From: Ardenticatenaceae bacterium
GTDB lineage: Bacteria; Chloroflexota; Anaerolineae; Promineifilales; Promineifilaceae
DNA length: 64,000 nt
Direction of reading: 5' to 3'
Assembly (NCBI GenBank): GCA_020634375.1
Contig: JACKBX010000013.1
Span: forward strand, 40,060-104,059
The translations under genes were made by a program, and so were the position numbers. Below the pieces are notes generated by a model that searched no databases, was not told the DNA's origin, and saw only the letters and a program-made list of their open reading frames with translations. Below are positions 37,719 through 45,577 of the stretch, one piece after another. Numbering within the stretch: position 1 is the first letter of the stretch; each line of letters opens with the position of its first letter.

Positions 37719-38747
37719 ATGAGCAATCACGATCACGATCCAGACGATACGGCCGTTGACACAACGGCTGCCGAGCCAATGGTCGAAGCGCCATCGGCTG
37801 CTGAGAAAGAGGTGGAAGGGAAACGGCCGTTCTCCGACCTCAAACCCATCATCACCGTCGGCCCAGAAAGCGAAGACAGGCGCATCGAACTCAACCGCGA
37901 CATCCTCAGCGACATCAGCTCCATCCCCGAACACCTGCGCCCCGCGCAGCCCCCCAAATACACCAAAAAAGGCAAACTCGACAACCAATATTACGAACAC
38001 GAACTGGCCCGTCTACAAGAAGAGCTGGTCAAGCTGCAATATTGGGTCAAAGAAGCCGGTCTGCGCGTCGTCATCGTCTTTGAAGGGCGCAGCGGTGCGG
38101 GCAAAGGCGGCGTGATCAAACGCATTTTAGAGCGCACTAACTCACGCATCATGCGCGTCATCGCCCTGCCCGTGCCCAGCGACCGCGAACGCACGCAGTG
38201 GTGGTTCCAAAAATACGTGGCGCACCTGCCCGCCGCCGGTGAAATCGTGCTGTTAGACCGCAGTTGGTACAACCGCGCCCTCGTTGAGCCGGTGATGGGC
38301 TTCTGCACCGAAGAGCAGTACCGCGAATTCCTGCGCTCCTGCCCCCAATTTGAGCGCATGTTGGTACGCTCCGGCATCATTTTGCTCAAATATTGGTTCT
38401 CCGTCAGCAACGAAGAACAGGAGCGCCGATTCCAGGCCCGCATCTTCACGCCGACCAAACGCTGGAAGCTCAGCCCAATGGATTTGGAAGACCGGCGGCG
38501 CTGGGTAGAATACTCGAAAGCCAAAGACACCATGTTTGCCTACACCGACATCAAACAAGCGCCCTGGTACGTGGTCAACGCCGACGACAAAAAACGCGCC
38601 CGCCTCAACTGCATCACGCACATCCTCAGCCAAATCCCCTACGAAGACATCACCCCCGAACCAGTGCAGTTACCTCCCCGCGAAGGCGACAAAGGCTACA
38701 TCCGCCCGCCCATTCACGAACAAACCTTCGTCCCCGAAGTGTATTAA
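37719..38747 (+). CDS. ppk2: Polyphosphate kinase 2
   Basis: A 342-residue PPK2 that transfers phosphate between polyphosphate and nucleotides. After an acidic, low-complexity N-terminal ~75 residues comes the family core: KLQYWVKEAGLRVVIVFEGR, P-loop GRSGAGKGG, the lid region MRVIALPVPSDRERTQWWFQ, Walker B with LLDRSWYNRA, and KLSPMDLEDRRRWVEYSKAKD. All key residues appear intact. The GGAGGGACACT spacing sets the start at 37719. The direction of the reaction (GDP/ADP phosphorylation or polyP synthesis) cannot be decided from sequence alone. It appears to have its own promoter. Confidence 0.93.
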   Translation: MSNHDHDPDDTAVDTTAAEPMVEAPSAAEKEVEGKRPFSDLKPIITVGPESEDRRIELNRDILSDISSIPEHLRPAQPPKYTKKGKLDNQYYEHELARLQEELVKLQYWVKEAGLRVVIVFEGRSGAGKGGVIKRILERTNSRIMRVIALPVPSDRERTQWWFQKYVAHLPAAGEIVLLDRSWYNRALVEPVMGFCTEEQYREFLRSCPQFERMLVRSGIILLKYWFSVSNEEQERRFQARIFTPTKRWKLSPMDLEDRRRWVEYSKAKDTMFAYTDIKQAPWYVVNADDKKRARLNCITHILSQIPYEDITPEPVQLPPREGDKGYIRPPIHEQTFVPEVY

Positions 38748-38807
38748 AGAGATTAGAGATTAGAGATTGGCAACCGCCCCGTCTCTAATCTTCAATCTCT
38801 AATCTCC
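38748..38807. repeat. Heptamer-repeat hairpin after PPK2
   Basis: Three AGAGATT units face TCTAATC and TCAATCT units across a GC-rich loop, forming a long imperfect hairpin that starts right at the PPK2 stop. It probably functions as a terminator or 3'-end stabiliser. Confidence 0.7.
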
Positions 38808-38811
38808 CCCT

Positions 38812-39972
38812 ATGTCTAAAAAACGCATCACCTTCATCGTGTTCTTTCTGCTTTGCGGCGTGTTGGTCACGGCCGTTTACCTCTACCGCCGCCTCAATCC
38901 CCCCGTCAATTTGGTGGGGTCACTGGGCGGTGGCGATATCGCCAGCCTGACGCTGCCCCCCGGTTTTGAGGCCAATGTCTTTGCCAGCGGCCTCAGCGGG
39001 CCGCGCTTCATTGCCTTTGGGCCAGACGGCGCGTTGTATGTGGCGGACAGGGGCAACGGCCGTATCGCCACCCTCCCCGACACCAACCAAGACGGCGTGG
39101 CCGACGCTATCCACACCTTTGCCGACGGCCTGACACAGCCGCACAGCCTGACATACCACGAAGGGGCGTGGTACGTGGGCGTGCCCACCGGCGTCATTCG
39201 TTTGGTCGATGAAAATGGTGATGGCACAGCCGATTCTCGTGAAACGCTAATTGACGACTACCCCACAAACGGGCACAGTACGCGCACGGTCTTGTTTTTG
39301 ACGGACGGCCGTATGGTCGTCTCCGTCGGTTCAAGCTGCAACGTCTGCGAAGAGGACGATCCGCGCCGTGCCGCCGTTCTCGTCTACGATGACGGCAATG
39401 CGACCAACGAGCAGATTTTTGCCAGCGGGCTGCGTAATGCGGTGGGGCTGGCCCTGCATCCGCAAACCGGCGAATTGTGGGCCACGAATAACGGCCGTGA
39501 CATGCTCGGCGACAACACCCCACCCGAAACGGTGTACATTGTACGCGAAGGGGAAGCCTACGGCTGGCCTGTTTGCCACAGCGGCGACATCATTGACCCC
39601 GACTTGGGCCACGCTGGGGACTGCGACGGCGTGACTGCGCCCATCGTGGAAATGCAAGCACATTCCGCACCATTGGGGCTAGCCTTTTACACCGGCACTC
39701 AATTCCCGGCAGAGTACCAGGGGGATTTGTTCGTCGCCTTTCACGGCTCATGGAACCGCCGCGAACCGACCGGCTACAAAGTGGTGCGCATCCCGCTAAA
39801 TGGCAGCACGCCCACCGGCGCAGTCGAGGATTTTGCAACGGGCTGGCTGTCTCTGGAGGAGAATGTGGTGTACGGCCGTCCCGTTGGTCTCGCCGTTGGC
39901 CCCGATGGGGCGCTGTACGTCAGCGATGATAAAGGCGGATACATTTACCGCATCAGTTACCGGGGTTCTTGA
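38812..39972 (+). CDS. PQQ-dependent sugar dehydrogenase-like beta-propeller
   Basis: A 386-residue protein with an N-terminal membrane segment (FIVFFLLCGVLVTAVYLYRRL), then a six-bladed propeller of the soluble glucose/sorbosone dehydrogenase group. Family stretches are LPPGFEANVFASGLSGPRFIAFGPDGALYVAD, GHSTRTVLF, FASGLRNAVGLALHPQTGELW, FHGSWNRREPTGYKVVRIP and a final LAVGPDGALYVSDD. Two Cys pairs (SSCNVC; PVCHSGD...GDCDG) may form disulfides. It should act outside the cytoplasm, oxidising a sugar with PQQ if the cofactor is bound. The stop overlaps that of the convergent cupin gene by 20 bases. Confidence 0.88.
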   Translation: MSKKRITFIVFFLLCGVLVTAVYLYRRLNPPVNLVGSLGGGDIASLTLPPGFEANVFASGLSGPRFIAFGPDGALYVADRGNGRIATLPDTNQDGVADAIHTFADGLTQPHSLTYHEGAWYVGVPTGVIRLVDENGDGTADSRETLIDDYPTNGHSTRTVLFLTDGRMVVSVGSSCNVCEEDDPRRAAVLVYDDGNATNEQIFASGLRNAVGLALHPQTGELWATNNGRDMLGDNTPPETVYIVREGEAYGWPVCHSGDIIDPDLGHAGDCDGVTAPIVEMQAHSAPLGLAFYTGTQFPAEYQGDLFVAFHGSWNRREPTGYKVVRIPLNGSTPTGAVEDFATGWLSLEENVVYGRPVGLAVGPDGALYVSDDKGGYIYRISYRGS

Positions 39973-40282
39973 GCATTATCAACAGCATCGTCACCGGCGA
40001 ATGGGCCAAAATGCTGTGCGGGAGATGGGGGCGCATGGTAACAAAGGTGTGAGGAACGGCCGTCATCCGTTCCTCACCCAGCATCAACTCCGCTTCACCA
40101 GCCACAAAATAAAGCATTGCCGGGCGTGCTGATGTATGCTCACTCAGCTCTTGCCCCGCCGCAAAACCAAACAAAATCACATCCACGTACTCATTCTTCA
40201 ACAAATGCCGACTCACAATCGAGTCCGGTGAAACCTCCGGCATTTCCTGTACCAAATCAGCAAAAAAGGTGTAATCGTCCAT
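39953..40282 (-). CDS. Small cupin-domain protein
   Basis: A 109-residue single-domain cupin. The strand pattern and motif 1-like GQELSEHTSARPAMLYFVAGEAELML carry one His and one Glu as possible metal ligands. A second motif (MRPHLPHSILA) gives two more His. GGAGA precedes the start. Such cupins bind metals and may be regulators, isomerases or detoxifying proteins. The role is not assignable; the neighbours are a sugar dehydrogenase (convergent) and a membrane oxidase-like protein. Confidence 0.85.
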   Translation of the reverse strand: MDDYTFFADLVQEMPEVSPDSIVSRHLLKNEYVDVILFGFAAGQELSEHTSARPAMLYFVAGEAELMLGEERMTAVPHTFVTMRPHLPHSILAHSPVTMLLIMLKNPGN

Positions 40283-40311
40283 TATTTCTCCAGAAGCTAA
40301 CGAATGGAGAG

Positions 40312-40402
40312 AGAGCTAGAGCTAGAGGAAGATACACCTTTCTAACTCTAGCTCTGTCCCTTGTTAATTGTTCATTGCTAATTGTTCATTGTCCACTGCC
40401 AG
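40312..40402. repeat. Two adjacent intergenic repeat structures
   Basis: AGAGCTAGAG (40312-40321) pairs with CTCTAGCTCT (40346-40355). Next to it are five heptamers of TTGTTCA type (40361-40395). The heptamers run into the 3' end of the membrane-protein gene, where they encode its last ~11 residues. Confidence 0.7.
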
Positions 40403-41569
40403 GTGTGCGTTCACAATGCGGCCCAATTCGATGGCGATTGGAATCAACGACACTACCCAGAACCCATAAGCAATGCCTTGCAGCACACCACGCACCGATA
40501 CAATAAAGATACTCAACCAAAGAAACAGCCCGCCCAAATGACTGGTCGCCAGACTCAGCCAATTGCCGCCCAGCGTCGCTTCAGCTTGCGGCTCTAAAAT
40601 GCGGCGGAAAAAGTAGGGCAATATGGCATACCCCACTTGCAGCAGCCAGCCATAAATTAAGGCCTGCGGCGCGTTGCTCTCAATGGCTGGGCCGGGCAAA
40701 TTGCCAATGCCCAAAATGAGGAACGGCGCCACCAACACAGGAACCAAAATCCACACGTAGGCGCTTATCAAATGCCACACGCCAGGAGTCCAAGCGGCGC
40801 GGTCGCCCCGCAGAGGTTTGATCACGTTGTATAGCAGCCAAAAGGTGGAACCCAGGTGCAGCACCAGCCCCGGCACGGTGAAAACCAGCGAGTCAAACCA
40901 GGGGCCAAGCACCAACCCCAACGCGCCCAGAGTCATCATCCAAAAGATGGGGGTAATAGAGTGCGGCATGGCGAGTTGGCGTTTTGTCCAGCGTGGGTAA
41001 AGGTCTACCATTAGCCCGGCAAAAGTCAGAGACATGAAGCCCCAGTTATTGGCGTGGATGTGAGTCTCCAGAGGGATGGCAATATGCAGCCAGTTAGGCC
41101 AATTGAACCACAACCCAGTACCAATGATAATGCCAAGCAGGAAGTAGGCGAGACCCACAAGGTAGAATTTGCGAGCAGGGGAAACGGCCGTGCCCTCCCC
41201 ACCACCTCGCAATCCCCACAACTGCCCCATCAACAACACCGTTGCCACAAACACCAACGTACCACCGGCATAAATGGGCACTGCATTCACCAATGGAATC
41301 CCCACCAGCAGAGACAAAATGCCGCTGTTGAGCGCCAACCAAATATCCCAACGGAATTGGGGGCGCGGCAAATTATTCTTTTGCGCCACCAACCAGGGCA
41401 GCACACCAAACAACACCTCCGTCAGCGCCCCCAGCGTGATAAAGTGGACGCGCAGCCAGCGCATACCATTAAACCAGGGCAAAATACCCAATCCCACCAA
41501 CGAGGCATCCAGTGCTTGCAAGACAGCCAGCGCTACAAACAGCAGCGCCATCAAAAAATACAGACCCAT
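40364..41569 (-). CDS. Polytopic membrane protein, heme-copper oxidase subunit I/NnrS-like
   Basis: A 401-residue protein with about eleven or twelve hydrophobic segments. Conserved-looking histidines sit in membrane segments (VHFITLGALTE, His42; LETHIHANNWGF, His170/172; SHLGGLFLW). This pattern resembles the reduced subunit-I-like or NnrS-like proteins linked to nitric oxide or oxygen chemistry, but a true six-His oxidase set is not proven. The gene follows a 2[4Fe-4S] ferredoxin gene by 19 bases, and a Crp/Fnr regulator lies upstream, which supports a redox role. The last residues (AVDNEQLAMNN) are translated intergenic heptamers. Confidence 0.7.
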   Translation of the reverse strand: MGLYFLMALLFVALAVLQALDASLVGLGILPWFNGMRWLRVHFITLGALTEVLFGVLPWLVAQKNNLPRPQFRWDIWLALNSGILSLLVGIPLVNAVPIYAGGTLVFVATVLLMGQLWGLRGGGEGTAVSPARKFYLVGLAYFLLGIIIGTGLWFNWPNWLHIAIPLETHIHANNWGFMSLTFAGLMVDLYPRWTKRQLAMPHSITPIFWMMTLGALGLVLGPWFDSLVFTVPGLVLHLGSTFWLLYNVIKPLRGDRAAWTPGVWHLISAYVWILVPVLVAPFLILGIGNLPGPAIESNAPQALIYGWLLQVGYAILPYFFRRILEPQAEATLGGNWLSLATSHLGGLFLWLSIFIVSVRGVLQGIAYGFWVVSLIPIAIELGRIVNAHLAVDNEQLAMNN

Positions 41570-41588
41570 GATTCATTCTCCTTTGTCA

Positions 41589-41813
41589 TCATCGTTTATC
41601 ACTTTCTTCCACAATGAGGCAAAAACGGCGGGTGATGGCATCTGACGGACAGACTTGTACACACTGTCCGTCGTATTGACAGGCAGCGGGATGCACCACA
41701 ACGGCCCGTCCATTTTCCAGGGCCAGGGCATGGTGCGGGCAGGCAAGCACGCACAAACCACAGCCATTGCAGAGCCGAGCATCTATCTGCGGCACGGGCC
41801 AATCAACGTCCAC
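41589..41813 (-). CDS. 2[4Fe-4S] ferredoxin-type protein
   Basis: A 74-residue protein. The start is GTG at 41813, with a perfect GGAGG five bases upstream. Two cluster motifs are present: CNGCGLCVLACP and, with a wider first gap, CQYDGQCVQVCP. It should carry two [4Fe-4S] clusters and shuttle electrons. Co-transcription with the following membrane protein is likely from the 19-base spacing. A CAACATGTTG palindrome (41830-41839) lies just upstream and could be an operator. Confidence 0.9.
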   Translation of the reverse strand: MDVDWPVPQIDARLCNGCGLCVLACPHHALALENGRAVVVHPAACQYDGQCVQVCPSDAITRRFCLIVEESDKR

Positions 41814-41890
41814 TTAGACCTCCATTTTGCAACATGTTGTCAGGATATAAGGGTTTGGGAATGGCGTCGCCGACTTTTGTCGGATGGGGA

Positions 41891-42604
41891 TTATTTTTCG
41901 GCGATTTTTTCTAGCGCGGCACGGTCGTGAACGTGGATGCGGTGACGCTCCACCTCAATGACGCCATCGGCGGCCAGGCTGCGCAGGGCACGCTGAATGA
42001 CATCGGGAACTGTGCCTAAGCGAGCGGCAAGTTCGGCCTGGGTGTACCATTGGGGACGGTGGAATTGATTGCCGGTGGTATCTTCGAGGATCAGGCGGGC
42101 CAGCCGCCCTTTGACGGTGCGCAGGGAGAGGTCGGTAACAAGTTCAACGAGGTGCTGCACGCGCCCAGCGAGGTTTTCGATGAGGTATTGGGCGAAGGAC
42201 GGCCGTGTTTGCAACAATCCCCAAACCGTTTCGCGGCGAATGAGCCACACGCCAGAAGGTTCCAGGGCAACGGCCGTTGCTGGATTCTGCAAATTAGCCA
42301 ACGCCCCGATTTCATTAAAAAGCTCTCCCGCCCCCAAAAATTTAATCACCTGCTCCCGCCCGGATGGGGCGCTCTTAACCACTTTCAGCCAGCCTGATTG
42401 CAAATAATAGAGGCCCTGCGCGGGTTCACCCTCCCAAAACACAGCCTCACCTTCGGCATAAAAAGCCCAATGCGCCCCGGCAGCCAGATCATGCAAAATG
42501 GCTTCTTCCAATGCCGCAAACAGGGGAATAGTAGCAAGCTGCTGCGCGAGTTGGGTGGGTGACGGCCGTTCCTGCATCCTCGCATTATACGACTCCCGGC
42601 TCAT
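41891..42604 (-). CDS. Crp/Fnr-family transcription regulator
   Basis: A 237-residue regulator with an N-terminal cyclic-nucleotide-binding-like sensor domain (GEAVFWEGEPAQGLYYLQSG, LGAGELFNEIGAL) and a C-terminal winged helix (TQAELAARLGTVPDVIQRALRSLAADGVIEV). No Fnr-type N-terminal Cys cluster is present, so oxygen sensing by FeS is unlikely. The ATG at 42604 is my choice; the alternatives at 42577 (ATG) and 42610 (TTG) have no better ribosome-binding site. The ferredoxin and membrane-oxidase-like genes lie immediately downstream on the same strand and are its probable targets. Confidence 0.88.
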   Translation of the reverse strand: MSRESYNARMQERPSPTQLAQQLATIPLFAALEEAILHDLAAGAHWAFYAEGEAVFWEGEPAQGLYYLQSGWLKVVKSAPSGREQVIKFLGAGELFNEIGALANLQNPATAVALEPSGVWLIRRETVWGLLQTRPSFAQYLIENLAGRVQHLVELVTDLSLRTVKGRLARLILEDTTGNQFHRPQWYTQAELAARLGTVPDVIQRALRSLAADGVIEVERHRIHVHDRAALEKIAEK

Positions 42605-42611
42605 TTGCAAA

Positions 42612-42645
42612 GAAAAAGGGCATGATACCTATTTGTATCATGCCC
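42612..42645 (-). terminator. Intrinsic terminator before the Crp/Fnr gene
   Basis: On the minus strand GGGCATGATAC / GTATCATGCCC (11 bp, six-base loop) is followed by TTTTTCTTTG. It terminates the small gene at 42673-42876. Confidence 0.8.
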
Positions 42646-42672
42646 CGTAGCAAGAAATAGGGGGAATGTTGT

Positions 42673-42876
42673 CTAAGAGGGTAAAGCCTTCACATATAGC
42701 TGCGTCCACATAAGATTGCGAATATCTTTATCGCGGGTCAGCAGACTTGCTACAGTAGAAATGGCTTGTGCCTCGGAGCGAGCATTGACAACATCATCAA
42801 CATAGAACTCTTCAACCTTCTTACCCTGCGGGTATTCTACCTCACAGATTCCGTTGATATGATATTGTGTAGCCAT
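42673..42876 (-). CDS. Small conserved-looking protein of unknown function
   Basis: A 67-residue acidic/neutral cytoplasmic protein. The ATG at 42876 follows GTGGGG; a GTG five codons upstream is an alternative. Strand-like N-terminal residues (TQYHINGICEVEY) and a following helix (ARSEAQAISTVASLL) suggest a compact alpha/beta fold. I do not recognise the family. Support comes from its own terminator downstream and a sensible start. Confidence 0.6.
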   Translation of the reverse strand: MATQYHINGICEVEYPQGKKVEEFYVDDVVNARSEAQAISTVASLLTRDKDIRNLMWTQLYVKALPS

Positions 42877-43008
42877 AACCCCACTATACACTCAAATAGC
42901 TTACCGTAGACCTTTCGTCGGCAAAAAGTAGACCAAGGTACTATTCTAGAGACTGATTTTCTTCACTGCCTCTCAGACTTCTTTGGGCACTGTCCGGGTC
43001 TTGTTGCA

Positions 43009-43065
43009 GTTACAGGTTACAAAATACAACTTGTAACCTGTATCCTGTAACCTGTAACTTGTTAC
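43009..43065. repeat. CTGTAAC heptamer repeats with hairpin
   Basis: Five consecutive 7-mers (TTGTAAC, CTGTATC, CTGTAAC, CTGTAAC, TTGTTAC) face inverted copies (GGTTACAA 43015-43022 pairs with TTGTAACC 43031-43038). The array touches the stop codon of the dehydrogenase gene. Confidence 0.75.
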
Positions 43066-43949
43066 CCAATCTCAAAACCCGCTAAATGCTCCAACGCTTT
43101 CACCAGGGCATGGTTCCCATCGCCGCCCAGCCCTTGCTGCTGCAAGGTGCGATAAAATTGGAAGACGAGCGCCACACCAGGCAACGGCACGCCCAGTTGA
43201 TCGGCTGCTTCCAACACCAGGCGCAAATCTTTTTGCTGCAAATCAATGGTAAAGCCAGGCCGCCAGTCGCGTTCGATGACCTGCGGGCCGCGATTGCTGA
43301 GCATCCAACTGCCTGCTGCGCCGCCAGCAACGGCCGTCAGCGTCTTCTCCAAATCCAACTCCCCAGCCTGTGCAAACAACAAGGCCTCACCCACCGCCTG
43401 CATCGTCACCACCACCAGGATTTGATTCACCAACTTCACCATTTGCCCAGCGCCATTTGGGCCAACATGCGTGATTGTCTTGCCCATTGCCTGGAATGCG
43501 GGCATGGCACGGTCAAACTGCGCCGCTTCACCGCCAACCATAATGCTCAACGTGCCCCTCGCCGCCCCTTCGCTGCCGCCACTGATGGGCGCATCCAGCA
43601 TATGCACCCCTTGCTCCGCCAGCTTTGCCGCCATCTCCTTGGTGGCGATGGGGCTAATCGTGCTGTGATCGACTACCAACGAGCCAGGCTTTGCGCCATG
43701 AATAACGCCATCCTCGCCCAGCACCACTGCCTGCACATCCGGCGTATCGCTGACGCAAATCAGGGTGATGTCGCTGTGTGCGGCCACATCCGCAGGACTG
43801 CTGGCAGCCTCTGCGCCTTCTGCCACCAGCGCTTCAATGCGGCTGGCGGTGCGGTTCCACACGCGCACGGCAAATCCAGCCTTCAATAAGTTGCGGGCCA
43901 TACCCTGACCCATAATTCCCAGACCAATAAAACCAATTTGTTCGTTCAT
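43062..43949 (-). CDS. Beta-hydroxyacid dehydrogenase, GarR/3-hydroxyisobutyrate type
   Basis: A 295-residue NAD(P)-dependent enzyme. The ATG at 43949 follows GGAG; the longer frame adds 21 unlikely residues. The Rossmann motif is IGFIGLGIMGQGMARNLLKAG, the substrate-binding motif DAPISGGSEGAARGTLSIMVGG, and the catalytic Lys lies in GAGQMVKLVNQ. The best family fit is tartronate-semialdehyde reductase or a close relative; the exact substrate cannot be fixed. It is a monocistronic minus-strand gene, divergent from the Gfo/Idh gene. Confidence 0.9.
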   Translation of the reverse strand: MNEQIGFIGLGIMGQGMARNLLKAGFAVRVWNRTASRIEALVAEGAEAASSPADVAAHSDITLICVSDTPDVQAVVLGEDGVIHGAKPGSLVVDHSTISPIATKEMAAKLAEQGVHMLDAPISGGSEGAARGTLSIMVGGEAAQFDRAMPAFQAMGKTITHVGPNGAGQMVKLVNQILVVVTMQAVGEALLFAQAGELDLEKTLTAVAGGAAGSWMLSNRGPQVIERDWRPGFTIDLQQKDLRLVLEAADQLGVPLPGVALVFQFYRTLQQQGLGGDGNHALVKALEHLAGFEIG

Positions 43950-44112
43950 GTCTGCTCCAAGATTAAAGATTGAGGGATAGCCCATTATGGGCAGCAATGA
44001 CCCTGGCGTCAACTACAAGTAAAAGGGAATGAAGGCTAAGAATCACAGCTTACGCAGTCACAAAATGCGTCCTCTGCCTGATCTTATTATTCACTCACTG
44101 AGTGAATGGCAT

Positions 44113-44217
44113 TATGACACTGTCATAAATAATTATGACAGTGTGAAAATAATTTTTGACAGTGTCATAATTATTTTTGACACTGTCAAAACCAAATTAT
44201 ACACTGTGAAATATAGA
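44113..44217. repeat. Array of five 21-bp repeats built on TGACACTGTCA palindromes
   Basis: Units start at 44113, 44134, 44155, 44176 and 44197. Each contains TGACA(C/G)TGTCA or a decayed form, so the units are both direct repeats and near-palindromes (TTTGACACTGTCAAA is perfect). A dimeric regulator could bind every 21 bp on one face of the helix. Alternatively it is simply a member of the 21-bp array class. Confidence 0.75.
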
Positions 44218-44250
44218 CCTTCTCAGTGAGTACCATAAAGCATCTCACTG

Positions 44251-44264
44251 AGACAATATTGTCT
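44251..44264. promoter_or_regulatory. Perfect palindrome upstream of the Gfo/Idh gene
   Basis: AGACAATATTGTCT is a 14-bp perfect palindrome 65 bp upstream of the oxidoreductase start, a natural position for an operator. Confidence 0.45.
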
Positions 44265-44329
44265 TTAGCCTAATAAACGCTTTCTGGTAAACTGGCAGCG
44301 GTAAACAACTTGACTACGGAGGCATCAAG

Positions 44330-45316
44330 ATGCACAAAGTTCGTTGGGGTCTGCTTTCTACTGCGAATATCAACCGGCGTCTGATTCCGGCTATTCAGAT
44401 GAGCGCACGCGGGGAGTTAACGGCCGTTGCCAGCCGCACCCTCCCCGCCGCCCAAACCTACGCTGCCCAATGGGGAATCCCCCGTGCCTTTGGCAGCTAC
44501 GAAGCCATGCTGAACTCAGACGAAATTGACGCCGTGTACATCAGCCTGCCCAACCATCTGCACGCCGAATGGAGCGTTTACGCCCTGCGGCATGGCAAGC
44601 ATGTCCTTTGCGAAAAACCCTTTGCGCTCACGCTGGATGAGGTAGACGCAATGACCGAGGCGGCGCAAGAAACTGGCAATATCCTTGCCGAGGCCTTCAT
44701 GTACCGCCACCACCCGCAAACTAAAATCGCTAAAGCGTGGGTGGATGACGGCCGTCTAGGCGACATAACCCTGCTGCGTGGTGCATTCAACTTTGCCTTT
44801 CGCAGCCGCGAGAACGTGCGCCTGGTTCCCGAATATGGCGGCGGCTGTTTGTGGGATGTAGGCATCTACCCCCTCAGTCTGGCCCAATTCATCATGGGCG
44901 GGCCACCGCAGTGGGTGATGGGCAGCCAATGGATTGGCGACACAGGTGTGGATGAGTTTTTTGCCGGGCAGATGGGATATGGGAACGGCCGTATCGCCCA
45001 AATCACCGCCTCCTTCAACACCCCCTTTTACACCTTCGCCGAAATCATCGGCACACAGGGGCGGCTGACGATGAATCGGCCGTTTGTCGGCCACAATGAC
45101 GGCCAGCGCCAAATGCTTTTCCATCCTGCAAACGGCGAACCGCAAGAAATCCCCGTCCCCCAAAAAGAACTTTACCTCGGCGAAGTGGAGGACATGCACG
45201 CCGCCATTTTAGATGGCGCACCCAATTACCTCACCCTCACCGAAACGCGCAACCACATCAAAACCGCCCTCACCCTCTACGAATCCGCCCGCACCGGGCA
45301 GAAGTGTAGAGTATAG
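44330..45316 (+). CDS. Gfo/Idh/MocA-family oxidoreductase
   Basis: A 328-residue NAD(P)-dependent dehydrogenase with GGAGG eight bases before the start. The N-terminal Rossmann domain begins VRWGLLSTANINRRLIPAI; the family motif CEKPFAL, with its catalytic Lys, follows HGKHVL. The C-terminal domain carries GGGCLWDVGIYPLSLAQFIMG and a dehydrated-sugar or cyclitol-binding fold. The substrate is unknown. The last 12 complete codons before TGQKCRV are nearly identical to CRISPR spacer 1 located 320 bases downstream. A 14-bp palindrome upstream may regulate it. Confidence 0.9.
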   Translation: MHKVRWGLLSTANINRRLIPAIQMSARGELTAVASRTLPAAQTYAAQWGIPRAFGSYEAMLNSDEIDAVYISLPNHLHAEWSVYALRHGKHVLCEKPFALTLDEVDAMTEAAQETGNILAEAFMYRHHPQTKIAKAWVDDGRLGDITLLRGAFNFAFRSRENVRLVPEYGGGCLWDVGIYPLSLAQFIMGGPPQWVMGSQWIGDTGVDEFFAGQMGYGNGRIAQITASFNTPFYTFAEIIGTQGRLTMNRPFVGHNDGQRQMLFHPANGEPQEIPVPQKELYLGEVEDMHAAILDGAPNYLTLTETRNHIKTALTLYESARTGQKCRV

Positions 45317-45340
45317 AGATAGAGAACGCCGCTATACTCT
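45308..45340 (+). terminator. Hairpin after the Gfo/Idh gene
   Basis: AGAGTATA (45308-45315) pairs with TATACTCT (45333-45340) around a 17-base loop, starting inside the last codons. The U-tract is poor, so terminator function is tentative. Confidence 0.45.
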
Positions 45341-45349
45341 TGTGATTTA

Positions 45350-45525
45350 GGTTTGGCGTTGCAGTGGATGAGGTTTGTCTTTGCAGTAGCGAGGTTTAGC
45401 GTTGCAGTGGCGTGGTTTAGCGTTTAGCGTTGCAGTCGTGAGGTTTGTCTTTGCAGTAGTGAGGTTTCACGTTGCAGTGGCAAAAACAACCCTTTTTACT
45501 ACGCCACTGCAAAATAACACCTCAT
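45350..45525. repeat. GAGGTTT...TTGCAGT repeat array with inverted copy
   Basis: Six units of the type GGTTTGTCTTTGCAGTAGTGA start at 45350, 45372, 45393, 45414, 45442 and 45463, with steps of 22, 21, 21, 28 and 21. The 28-base step contains one extra seven-base block (GCGTTTA). A decayed inverted copy (ACGCCACTGCAAAATAACACCTCA, in two parts, 45500-45525) can pair with the last unit. Spacer 2 of the adjacent CRISPR array resembles one unit of this array. Confidence 0.8.
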
Positions 45526-45577
45526 TTTTTTGCATTTCAGCTTTCTCCTACTTAAGTTGGACAAATCCTGAACAACT

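Larger units (their letters stand above)
43950..44329. other. Divergent intergenic region with palindromes and a repeat array
   Basis: This 380-base AT-rich gap contains a 13-bp palindrome CACTCACTGAGTG (44092-44104), the five-unit 21-bp array, a related CAGTGAG/CTCACTG pair near 44224-44250 and the AGACAATATTGTCT palindrome. A 66-codon plus frame at 44029 exists only because the array has no stops; I do not call it a gene. Confidence 0.6.

Noticed and set aside
44029..44229. 66-codon plus-strand frame over the palindromic array
   Set aside because: Same reason: repeat-driven open frame without start signals.
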